This document shows, piece by piece, positions 14,170 to 21,160 of a stretch of 24,380 nucleotides of DNA. Position numbers and translations under genes: made by a program. Below the pieces are notes generated by a model. That model was not told where the DNA came from, did not search any database, and worked only from the letters and a program-made list of their open reading frames with translations. Source of the stretch: a virus; the IMG/VR virus record IMGVR_UViG_3300021093_001700, positions 1-24,380 of that record; one strand, written 5' to 3'. Position 1 is the first letter of the stretch. The number at the start of each line of letters is the position of its first letter.

Positions 14170-17100
14170 TTATGACCTTGATGCACGTAGTATTTTTTCT
14201 TGTGTACTTTGTTGATTTTGTAGTATATCGATTACCCTTTCCAATCTTAAAATATACTCTCCGGTAGATTTAACTGTTTGATCGGAAACATGTCTCATCG
14301 CTGTTTCTACTTTTTCTGCTATTTGTTGGTTAATACTTTCAGCATTTGTTAAATTACTTTCCTTTGTTTCTTCCATTTTACTTATTTTATCTAAAATAGT
14401 ATTTGAAATAGATATTTGTTTAATTGAATCATTTTTGGTAATTCCTAATGATCCTTCATAAGATGGATTACCCATGGACATTTGACCTAATTGAGCAAGT
14501 ACACTATTTTTTGCTAATGGCACAACAGCTTCAAGACCGTGCATTTCTACATCATATCCAGACTTAGGTCCTTGTACAATACCGCCTTCTGCCAACTGTG
14601 CGTGTATATGTCCACCTGTTGATTTTTCAGTTCTATTATTGTATTCATCTATTGCGTGGCTAAAGCCCATTGACTTTAGTTGTGCAACAATGTCTCTACC
14701 TTCTTTTACACTTGGCGTGCTAGTTAGTGTAAAATCTACTGCTCTGCCTTTTGTATGTTGACTATTAGGACTGTTCTGTTGATGATATTGATCATTGAAT
14801 GATGAAAAATATTTAAAGTCAGGAATAGTATTTTGTATTTGTTGTGATAAATCTATTAACCTACTATCTACTCTTGCCCCGGGAGCCTGAACATCTCCTT
14901 GTTTTAGTTTAAGTCCTTCTGCTATAAGATCGCCGCGATCTACTCCACTTGATGTGCTTGCTCCTGCTCCACCACTTAGTGGAGTTTTGCCGCTTACTAG
15001 GTCTGCTAGTATCTGAAGTCTTTCGTCAGTTACCTTACTAAATGCTGCGGCATGTTCTCTAGTGATTTGAAGTTTTCTTCTTTGTTCTTCTAAATCATCT
15101 CTACTTTTAACATATTCTTTTTCTAATGCATTTAAAGCTTGAGTGCGGGCACTTACGGATTTTTTTGTTGATGAAATTTTATTTTCTAATTCTGCTAATG
15201 ATTCCTTAGCAGCCTTATCTTCAATATACTTTTCTTTAGCCATTATTGGGCCAAATTCACTAAACCCAACTACTACATCGCGCTCCCTTGTAAATCTATC
15301 GCGCATTTCTTTGGCTTCTTTTTCAAGTCTTTTTAATTCTGCTTCGTCATTTTTATTCCATGCATCCCATAATTTTTGACGTTTTGAGACATAGTCTTTT
15401 GCCATTTCAACTTGGCGTTCATCAAATCCTGCTTCTATTTGTTCTACTGTTTTTGATGGCCCAGTAGTTTCTTCTCCAGGTCGCGCTTCGGCACCCGGTA
15501 CGGCACCAGACTGTGTGGTAACTGTGGTATTTTGTCTAGTTGCTTCTGTATTTGCTTCAATTGCTAATTTTAAGAAATCTTCATTGCGTGTTCTTTGGTC
15601 TGTTAATGTTTGTGATGCAATCGTTGCTGCTTCTGTTGCTTCTTTTGCTTTTTCTGTGATTTCATTGCTATCACTAAAGAATGATTTAATACCATCATAG
15701 TTTTCAATAACGCCCATTAACCCGCCGGCTACTGCTCCTAATCCTGTACCTATAGGACCAAAGACAGAACCCATCAGAGCAAATTGTGCCGCCGAACCTA
15801 TTATTCCACCTGCCGCACTTAATCCTTGCGCGCCCTTTGCATCAACAACGTTTAGGCTTTGTAACATTCCTGCGCCTTGTTGTAGGGCATAACCACCTAC
15901 CATAGCAGCAGCGCCGTGACCTCCTACCGTAGCCATATGGCCCATACGATCTCTAACACCTGCGCCGCTAGTAGGAATAATTCCAGTAGTATTTTCGTCG
16001 CCTAATACTAATCTTCCGAATCTACCTCGTTGTGGTCCACCTGCTTGAGGTCCAGTAGGAGCAACTATGCCTCCTGTGCCCGGTAATGGCATACCTGTGC
16101 CAACGCCGCCTGCCCCTAAAATTCTACCACGAGCCTGTGCCTCTGACATGCCTTGGGCTCGCATTTTTCTATATTGTTTTTGCTGAGCCTTAGTCATGCC
16201 TGTAGAACCTATAGGCATCATAGCGCCGCCACCTACACAGTTACATATTTCTTGTAGGTTAATAACTCTTACCAACATAGCATTTGCTGGTGTTTGACCT
16301 AACTGACCTTGACCTGGACCAGTTAAACGACCAAATCTATCTTTGGTATTACTAAATGGGTTTCTACGTGCTTGCGCACTAGTCATAATACCCATAGCAT
16401 ATGTTGCAGCAAAGGCTGCTGCTGCTAGAACCTTAAAGGAGTCAATAGCATCTTCCATACCAACGGCTAATGGGTTAAAGCGGTCTATTACACGATCTAG
16501 GCCTTGCTGGAACTTTCTTTCCATTGCTTCCATGTTAGCAACGCCTTCCATTAAGGCGTCCCTAGTAGCCTGCTGTGCATCTACACCTTTTTTACCTGCC
16601 TCTAATGCTGCTTGCGCATTTTTTCTTTGACCAGTGACACCTTGCTCTGATGCCATAGTCATTCGTTCAGTGCTTACTCCTATAGTTTTTGCTAATTCAA
16701 TACCGGCTGGACCTAATTCAGCAATGCCGGTACCAAAACGTTGCATAGTCTTGTCAATTGAAGCAGTGTTTTCATTCATTATATTTGCAGTTACAACAGT
16801 GCCTTCTACGCCTGCTTCTAAATCTCTACCTGCTTTTAATACATCTAGACCGCTTACTTGCAATCGCGCAGTGTATTCAGTCATTACCTTACCGCCGCTG
16901 GCAAATGATTGTAGATAGGCTATCTGCGCTTCTTTATCAAATCTTGAAATGCCTTTTATAGCAGTTTGTATATTTTCAACTTGTTGACGTATTCTTTTTT
17001 CAGTATCAAAGTCTCCGGCTCTATTTGCGTCTGATGCTTGTTTTTCAAGCATCATAATTTTCATTTTAATATTTTCATTTGCTGCTGCTAAGTCAAGTGC

Positions 17101-17844
17101 TGCTTGCTGTTGTTTAATATCGGCTCCAGTTAAATCAGCCAATATAACTAAATTCTTCATGTAGGCTTCAGATGATTTTCTTAGATCAGCAACAGGGCGA
17201 TTTAAGTTTATACCTAATGCGTTGGCTTGTTGTAAATATTTGCCGGTGTATTCAAAAACTTCTTCAAATGTAAATCCTAATTTTCTAAATCCAGTCATGT
17301 TTTTGGTGACGATATCACCAAATTTCTGCATACCAGTACCTACACTATCACCGACATTTATAAATGCAGCGCCCGCAGTCTTAGCAGCCTTACCAACAGC
17401 CTGCATTTGGAATGTACTACCACCTGCGGCTTCTGTCACACCTCTTAATGCTTGTGCTGTAAAATGTGCTTGTGCACCTATATCAGCAATCTCATCAAAT
17501 CCTCTACTAATTCTATCAGTCTGAGCAAAGACTTGTTCGATCATAATTGCTGAGGCTTTAGCAGCAGCACCTATACTTTTTCCAAAGACACCCATATCAG
17601 AGGTTAGTTGTCCTACAGTATCAGCCAAGCCTTGGAATAAATTGCCGTATTTGCTGAAACCTTTTTCTGCTGAACTAATGGCGCTAACAAAACTCATGGT
17701 TGCCTTGCCGGCACCCTCGAATGCAACATTCATAGCCTTGCCAAACTTTGAAGTATCGGCTGTTAGTTTAGATTGGATCTTCGACTGTTCAATAATATAA
17801 GCTCTAACGCTTTCTGGGTCGTTTACGTCATATTTTTCTGCCAT
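14170..17844 (-). CDS. Tape-measure-like tail protein with M15-type peptidase domain
   Basis: A 1224-residue protein. The N-terminal 500 residues are helical, Ala/Gly/Ser-rich and low in Cys, with long repeats of small residues. A Gly/Ala-rich hydrophobic stretch (about 640-710) and a charged coiled coil (about 780-960) follow; this is the usual layout of tail tape measures. Near the C-terminus a peptidase M15 / D-Ala-D-Ala carboxypeptidase-like signature is visible: SQHTKGRAVDF gives H1030 and D1037 (H-x6-D), and GGHIHAQ gives H1079-x-H1081, a zinc site for cutting peptidoglycan peptides. T4's tape measure gp29 has about 590 residues and no such domain. It is transcribed away from gp26 from a shared palindromic late promoter. 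It could alternatively be a hub-associated structural lysin. Confidence 0.75.
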   Translation of the reverse strand: MAEKYDVNDPESVRAYIIEQSKIQSKLTADTSKFGKAMNVAFEGAGKATMSFVSAISSAEKGFSKYGNLFQGLADTVGQLTSDMGVFGKSIGAAAKASAIMIEQVFAQTDRISRGFDEIADIGAQAHFTAQALRGVTEAAGGSTFQMQAVGKAAKTAGAAFINVGDSVGTGMQKFGDIVTKNMTGFRKLGFTFEEVFEYTGKYLQQANALGINLNRPVADLRKSSEAYMKNLVILADLTGADIKQQQAALDLAAANENIKMKIMMLEKQASDANRAGDFDTEKRIRQQVENIQTAIKGISRFDKEAQIAYLQSFASGGKVMTEYTARLQVSGLDVLKAGRDLEAGVEGTVVTANIMNENTASIDKTMQRFGTGIAELGPAGIELAKTIGVSTERMTMASEQGVTGQRKNAQAALEAGKKGVDAQQATRDALMEGVANMEAMERKFQQGLDRVIDRFNPLAVGMEDAIDSFKVLAAAAFAATYAMGIMTSAQARRNPFSNTKDRFGRLTGPGQGQLGQTPANAMLVRVINLQEICNCVGGGAMMPIGSTGMTKAQQKQYRKMRAQGMSEAQARGRILGAGGVGTGMPLPGTGGIVAPTGPQAGGPQRGRFGRLVLGDENTTGIIPTSGAGVRDRMGHMATVGGHGAAAMVGGYALQQGAGMLQSLNVVDAKGAQGLSAAGGIIGSAAQFALMGSVFGPIGTGLGAVAGGLMGVIENYDGIKSFFSDSNEITEKAKEATEAATIASQTLTDQRTRNEDFLKLAIEANTEATRQNTTVTTQSGAVPGAEARPGEETTGPSKTVEQIEAGFDERQVEMAKDYVSKRQKLWDAWNKNDEAELKRLEKEAKEMRDRFTRERDVVVGFSEFGPIMAKEKYIEDKAAKESLAELENKISSTKKSVSARTQALNALEKEYVKSRDDLEEQRRKLQITREHAAAFSKVTDERLQILADLVSGKTPLSGGAGASTSSGVDRGDLIAEGLKLKQGDVQAPGARVDSRLIDLSQQIQNTIPDFKYFSSFNDQYHQQNSPNSQHTKGRAVDFTLTSTPSVKEGRDIVAQLKSMGFSHAIDEYNNRTEKSTGGHIHAQLAEGGIVQGPKSGYDVEMHGLEAVVPLAKNSVLAQLGQMSMGNPSYEGSLGITKNDSIKQISISNTILDKISKMEETKESNLTNAESINQQIAEKVETAMRHVSDQTVKSTGEYILRLERVIDILQNQQSTQEKILRASRS

Positions 17845-17853
17845 TTATATGCT

Positions 17854-17877
17854 CACTAAATACATTACTATTTAGTG
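17854..17877. promoter_or_regulatory. Palindromic divergent late promoter
   Basis: The intergenic region between gp26 (plus) and the tape-measure gene (minus) holds a perfect inverted repeat: CACTAAATA (17854-17862), a 6-nt spacer, then TATTTAGTG (17869-17877). Each arm contains ACTAAATA reading outward across the other arm: on the plus strand at 17855-17862 and on the minus strand at 17876-17869. They point to genes starting 49 nt (gp26) and 24 nt (tape measure) away. The layout is that of two facing, overlapping late promoters. Confidence 0.7.
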
Positions 17878-17911
17878 CCAAAATTACACTATTATTGAGG
17901 TTAATCCATTT

Positions 17912-18736
17912 ATGAATACTAATCCTTTAAAACAGTATTTTCGTCGCCCTAGCGTTTATTTAAAACTTCCTAGCGGGGGTCAAGGATATCCAGAAGGTTC
18001 TATCACACTTAGTGATTCAGGTGAACTTCCTGTCTATCCAATGACCGCTATAGATGAAATTACTAGTAAAACTCCAGACGCACTGTTTAATGGTACTGCT
18101 GTTGTTGAAATTATTAAAAGTTGTGTACCAGATATTAAAGATCCATGGGTAATAAAGAATATTGATATTGATAGTATCTTAATTTCTATACGTGCTGCTT
18201 CAGGAGCAGGAAGTATAGATGTGAACACTAAATGCCCAAAGTGTTCAAATGAAGCCATGTATGGTGTTAATTTAGTGAGCGCACTTAATACTATGAAAAG
18301 TGGCGATTATAATAAAGAACTATCAATAAATGATTTAAAAATTAAGTTTAAACCGTTAGATTATCGTGAATTAAATCGATCTAGTTTAGAACAAATGGAG
18401 ATACAAAAACTTTTTACATCAATTGAAGGCACTGAAGATATAGCACAAAAGAATAAGTTAACAGAACAAGCATTACGTGGCCTTACTGATTTAACTATGG
18501 AACTAGTTTCTAAAGCAATAGATTATATAAAAACTCCAGAAACCATAGTGTCTCAGCCTGAATATATTTTAGAATTTTTAAAGAATGTAGATATGAAAGA
18601 TTATGTAACTATACGTGATTATAATGCTAGCCTTCGCTCACAGGCATCTTTAAAACCACTCGATATAAAGTGTACGGAGTGTGGGAACGAGTTTGAACAA
18701 CCGTTTACACTAAACATGTCTGATTTTTTCGGCTAA
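17912..18736 (+). CDS. gp26: Baseplate hub / tail-assembly protein (T4 gp26-like), zero-frame product
   Basis: A 274-residue protein of the T4 gp26 (T4_baseplate) family; T4 gp26 has 208 residues and is needed for baseplate hub assembly. N-terminal features are FRRPSVYLKLPSGG and a MTAIDEI segment. Two Cys pairs, CPKC (108-111) and CTEC (254-257), suggest a split zinc-binding site. The start at 17912 has a GAGG Shine-Dalgarno 11 nt upstream. It is the only confident plus-strand gene and is driven from the divergent late promoter. The reading frame ends FFG-stop, and at the two Phe codons there is a T TTT TTC slippery sequence, where ribosomes probably shift -1 into the downstream gp51-like segment. 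Its place beside the tape-measure gene is that of tail assembly chaperones in many phages. Confidence 0.9.
   Translation: MNTNPLKQYFRRPSVYLKLPSGGQGYPEGSITLSDSGELPVYPMTAIDEITSKTPDALFNGTAVVEIIKSCVPDIKDPWVIKNIDIDSILISIRAASGAGSIDVNTKCPKCSNEAMYGVNLVSALNTMKSGDYNKELSINDLKIKFKPLDYRELNRSSLEQMEIQKLFTSIEGTEDIAQKNKLTEQALRGLTDLTMELVSKAIDYIKTPETIVSQPEYILEFLKNVDMKDYVTIRDYNASLRSQASLKPLDIKCTECGNEFEQPFTLNMSDFFG
18724..18730 (+). other. Slippery heptamer for -1 programmed ribosomal frameshift
   Basis: The heptamer T TTT TTC is in the zero frame of gp26 and fits the X XXY YYZ rule. The zero-frame stop TAA follows at 18734. A stem-loop starts 6 nt after the heptamer (arms 18737-18744 and 18766-18773, GGCTTCTT with AAGAAGCT, one G-T pair, 21-nt loop). 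That spacing is in the usual range for frameshift stimulation. Confidence 0.75.
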
Positions 18737-18960
18737 GGCTTCTTTATCTCGCTCCTGACGAAATTAAGAAGCTCATAGATCAATACGAAAAAGACGTTAA
18801 TACAATTAAAAAAAATGCTCTATCAATAGCATGGTATATGCGTGGTGGTATTTCCTATACAGATGTTTTAAACTTAAGTCAAGAGGAATATGACATGTGT
18901 AATAAATTAATTGAGCAAAATCTTGAAACAACCAAAAAGAGTAATTTACCATTCTTTTAA
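18724..18960 (+). CDS. gp51-like / tail-assembly segment, probably made as a -1 frameshift extension of gp26
   Basis: In the -1 frame relative to gp26 there is an open segment that runs to TAA at 18958-18960. It reads RLRLLYLAPDEIKKLIDQYE and later IAWYMRGGISYTDVL...LETTKKSNLPFF. The W-Y-M-R-G-G and TTKKSNLPFF ending resemble the small gp51-type (baseplate hub assembly) proteins of marine T4-like phages as I remember them. The frame has no ATG, GTG or TTG between its upstream stop (18721) and the conserved part; the first ATG is inside WYMRGG. Separate initiation is therefore unlikely. A shift at the heptamer would give a 349-residue fusion (273 + 76). This mirrors the G/GT pattern of tail assembly chaperones. 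The gp51 naming is less sure than the frameshift. Confidence 0.75.
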   Translation, partial: FFRLRLLYLAPDEIKKLIDQYEKDVNTIKKNALSIAWYMRGGISYTDVLNLSQEEYDMCNKLIEQNLETTKKSNLPFF

Positions 18961-18979
18961 AGTTGTCCTACGGACAACT
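18961..18979 (+). terminator. Perfect 8-bp hairpin after gp26/gp51
   Basis: AGTTGTCC, loop TAC, GGACAACT: a perfect 8-bp stem immediately after the stop at 18960. A T-rich run (TTTCTTTT) comes only about 25 nt later, so it is not a classic intrinsic terminator. It may stop or stabilise the 3' end of the plus-strand transcript. Confidence 0.5.
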
Positions 18980-19064
18980 ACTTCGTTCGCTATCGCTCAC
19001 TCAGTTTCTTTTAAATTATTCTTGGATTTATATATTTTGCCGCTTTGAAGCCATGGTAGTGCTA

Positions 19065-19250
19065 TTACAGCACTACCAAAGATTGAACTTGCCTGCCCAT
19101 CATCCATGTCGTTTGTTCCCATAATACTATCCTGTTTTGATGTATTATGCTACCGGTTATACTGTAAAGTTTATGGACTGTAGTTGTAGACTCATCATCT
19201 ACTATAACGCATGTTACATATCCGCAAAACGAAATAAGATATGTACTCAT
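19065..19250 (-). CDS. Doubtful 61-codon reading frame
   Basis: Starts MSTYLISFCGYVTCVIV and continues ...TTTVHKLYSITGSIIHQNRI. It has no Shine-Dalgarno and no recognisable family. A second small frame (ATG at 19122, ending at 18997) overlaps it out of phase. Together they could be the remains of one frameshifted gene or simply chance frames. Listed only because nothing else explains this stretch. Confidence 0.2.
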   Translation of the reverse strand: MSTYLISFCGYVTCVIVDDESTTTVHKLYSITGSIIHQNRIVLWEQTTWMMGRQVQSLVVL

Positions 19251-19251
19251 T

Positions 19252-19369
19252 GAGGGTTCGCAAACCTTTCGATTGCCCTCTCGGTATACGATACTATAAA
19301 AGTATCTTTACTCCAGATCCGCAGGCTACTGGCTTCCCAGGCTTGCTCAAGGAGGATAGTTAAACTATC
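19252..19369. ncRNA. Candidate structured RNA or regulatory element, strand uncertain
   Basis: Four nested or successive inverted repeats occur within 118 nt: GAGGG/CCCTC (19252-19256 and 19276-19280) enclosing a possible alternative GGTT/AACC pairing (19255-19266); GATACT/AGTATC; the compound GC-rich hairpin at 19321-19346; and GATAGTT/AACTATC overlapping the stop of the resolvase gene. The plus strand also carries AAGGAGG (19349-19355), a perfect Shine-Dalgarno core, with no usable ATG after it. This could be a small RNA or a 3'-end element of the minus-strand operon. I cannot match it to a known family. Confidence 0.3.
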
Positions 19370-19949
19370 AATTAAGTTTTGTGCTAACTAAAGTATTGGT
19401 ATTTGTATCAAGTGTTATAGTATTCGACTTGGTGTCTATAGAGATATTAGAGTATTTTTTAACGAAATCTTTATTCAATTTAAAAAAGTGATCAAAATCA
19501 ATTATTAACCAATCACCCAATTTATTACTAGTATAATACATAAATTGATCAGTGACCCAAGTGTATTTGCTTTGTACGCATACAAAACGTCCCTTGCGGT
19601 TAAATTTCATAAACAGTATATTAAAATCATCAGATTCAGCTACAGCCATCATTTGTTCTAACCAACCATCTAATACTTTACAGTCGCCCATTAGTACTAA
19701 ATGAAATGGAAAATCAGCGTAACTCTTACATTCTGCATTAAATTTTGGGAAACTCTGTCCTGGAACAATGTCACCCTTAAAACTACGTATTTGGCCTTCG
19801 TGTAATATCTGTGTACGAACTTGATTTTTGCCGCCCACATATGCGCCGCTGCCCGGAGCACGTATAAAACTTTCGCGGTATAGGTTGCTTAAAAAAGCAG
19901 CAATTTCACGTTCAAAACTTGAACCCTTTTGTTTTTGTGGGCTAGGCAT
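19368..19949 (-). CDS. Hjc-like Holliday-junction resolvase (PD-(D/E)XK nuclease)
   Basis: A 193-residue protein. The N-terminal 80 residues carry the archaeal Hjc-type nuclease layout: KGSSFEREIAAFL (E13), RAPGSGAYVGG (30-40), a GDIV aspartate (D60) and AECKS (E73, K75). This is the PD-(D/E)XK pattern E...D-x12-E-x-K with the Hjc-like R-x-x-G-S-G motif. It would cut four-way junctions made during recombination-dependent replication and packaging, a job done in T4 by the unrelated endonuclease VII (gp49). The C-terminal half is not recognisable and ends with an Asn/Thr-rich tail. It starts 8 nt after the glycosyltransferase-like gene, in the operon with gp46/gp47, whose products act on the same intermediates. 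It could instead be another PD-(D/E)XK endonuclease. Confidence 0.7.
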   Translation of the reverse strand: MPSPQKQKGSSFEREIAAFLSNLYRESFIRAPGSGAYVGGKNQVRTQILHEGQIRSFKGDIVPGQSFPKFNAECKSYADFPFHLVLMGDCKVLDGWLEQMMAVAESDDFNILFMKFNRKGRFVCVQSKYTWVTDQFMYYTSNKLGDWLIIDFDHFFKLNKDFVKKYSNISIDTKSNTITLDTNTNTLVSTKLN

Positions 19950-19957
19950 ATTGTTAG

Positions 19958-21160
19958 TTATTCGTAAAATTTGTTATGAAATATTTTCTTACTTATTAAT
20001 ACACTTTGGTTGTGTTTGGTAATTTCCTTTACACCGTTAAGAAAATAAGTTAATTGATCTTGATTTAAATTACACAATCTTTCAATTTCTAACAGTATAC
20101 AATATAGTCTCTCATTGTCATCTAAAACTGTATCATAGAACTCATTAATGTAAGGGCTAAATGTTTTGTATCCTATCTCTTTAAGTTTTTCTAGAAAATT
20201 AGGAACGCTTACTACGATAAAAGGATGTCCACACAATATAGGCTTGAAAATTTTCTCGCTTAATAATCTACCAGATTGATTATTTAAATGTGGTGCAGTA
20301 CCAGTATAAAAGTTAGTTTCAGTGATTACACTAAAATATGAATCTTTATAATACTTTATTAATTTTGGTTCTAAAGCTACACGATTTGTTTTTAAATCTG
20401 TAGTATCTACATATAGTGAAGGACTGTTAATTAAAGACTCTTTATTTTTATCTAAAGAATTTTTTATAATTGCATAATGTTTACTTAATTCTATAATTTC
20501 ATCCCATATGTTTGACCAATTTTTATTATCATCAGCCTCACCTAAACTTACAAAGCCCTTATCAATTAAATTAAAATCTTTTAGCAGAGCAACTAATGTT
20601 ACTCTATGTGGGCGCCATCTGCGATTTAGACATAAGAATTTCTTATCATATTCTTTAGTCTGCAATATATTTACATTTTGGTTACGTATAAGTTTACTAC
20701 ATTTTTGTATGTCGTACTCTCCCTGACGTAACCATTCTGCTTTAATTAATTCTTTATTATAAATTTTACTTACACTGAGAATTTTATCAAATATGTCACT
20801 AGATTCACTGCATAGTATTATTTGTGATTCAGGTATATGCTGCTCAATTACTATATTGGTATAGATACTGTCTACAACATCATGGAATGATTCATAGGAG
20901 TTGTTTAGTACCAAAAATATATCTTTGTTTATTATTTTATTTAAAATTTCAAAATTAATAAATGAATTTAATTTAAATTTGTTAAGACTTTTTGCTGAAT
21001 TAAATTCCAGATAATATACAGGCAATTCAGAAAAATTACGAAAGCGTAACGAAATACCTCCAAAACCCTGAACCATTTTACTAGTATGAACTTGTATTAG
21101 TTCGTCTTTGATATCATCACTATACAAATAGTAAATTTTGTCAGGATTTAGTATTGGCAT
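19958..21160 (-). CDS. Glycosyltransferase-like protein
   Basis: A 400-residue protein. The centre has LCLNRRWRPHRVTLVALL (NRRWRPHR at 179-186). The C-terminal third has YFSVITETNFYTG and then SEKIFKPILCGHPFIVV (from residue 301), followed by LKEIGYKTFSPYINEFYD. The (S/T)EK-x-F/Y-K-x(4)-G-x-P-F-I-V pattern followed by G-(F/Y)-x-T-F and an E-x-Y-D is typical of GT-B-fold donor-binding halves (exostosin or fucosyltransferase-like). The acceptor and sugar cannot be told. Its ATG overlaps the gp46 stop (TAATG), so it is translationally coupled to the recombination genes, an unexpected place. It may modify phage DNA, a virion protein or host surface sugars. The family call is moderate. Confidence 0.6.
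   Translation of the reverse strand: MPILNPDKIYYLYSDDIKDELIQVHTSKMVQGFGGISLRFRNFSELPVYYLEFNSAKSLNKFKLNSFINFEILNKIINKDIFLVLNNSYESFHDVVDSIYTNIVIEQHIPESQIILCSESSDIFDKILSVSKIYNKELIKAEWLRQGEYDIQKCSKLIRNQNVNILQTKEYDKKFLCLNRRWRPHRVTLVALLKDFNLIDKGFVSLGEADDNKNWSNIWDEIIELSKHYAIIKNSLDKNKESLINSPSLYVDTTDLKTNRVALEPKLIKYYKDSYFSVITETNFYTGTAPHLNNQSGRLLSEKIFKPILCGHPFIVVSVPNFLEKLKEIGYKTFSPYINEFYDTVLDDNERLYCILLEIERLCNLNQDQLTYFLNGVKEITKHNQSVLISKKIFHNKFYE

Larger units (their letters stand above)
18961..19367. other. 407-nt intergenic island rich in hairpins; no confident gene
   Basis: This is the only stretch over 300 nt without a convincing gene. It lies between the converging gp26/gp51 and recombination units. 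Contents from left: the hairpin 18961-18979; a CTTCGTTCGCTATCGCTCAC stretch (18981-19000) with TCGCTATCGC; a weak small minus-strand reading frame 18997-19122 (41 codons, AGGA before the ATG); the 61-codon minus frame listed separately; GATACT/AGTATC (19290-19306); a GC-rich hairpin GCAGGC...GCTTGC enclosing CTGG/CCAG (19321-19346), flanked by CTCC and GGAG; and GATAGTT-A-AACTATC (19355-19369). The right part is clearly more GC-rich and structured than its surroundings. No tRNA cloverleaf could be formed on either strand. Confidence 0.6.

Noticed and set aside
18034-18258. 74-codon minus-strand frame inside gp26
   Set aside because: It lies wholly within a confident gene on the other strand and shows no family resemblance or ribosome site.
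18737-18960. Independent gp51-like gene with a non-standard start
   Set aside because: Only an ATT or ATA could serve, without a Shine-Dalgarno, whereas a slippery heptamer and stem are correctly placed. The frameshift explanation is preferred.
19245-19370. tRNA gene suggested by GGTTCGC-like sequence
   Set aside because: The T-arm stem does not pair around the TTCG loop, and no acceptor, D or anticodon arms can be placed on either strand.
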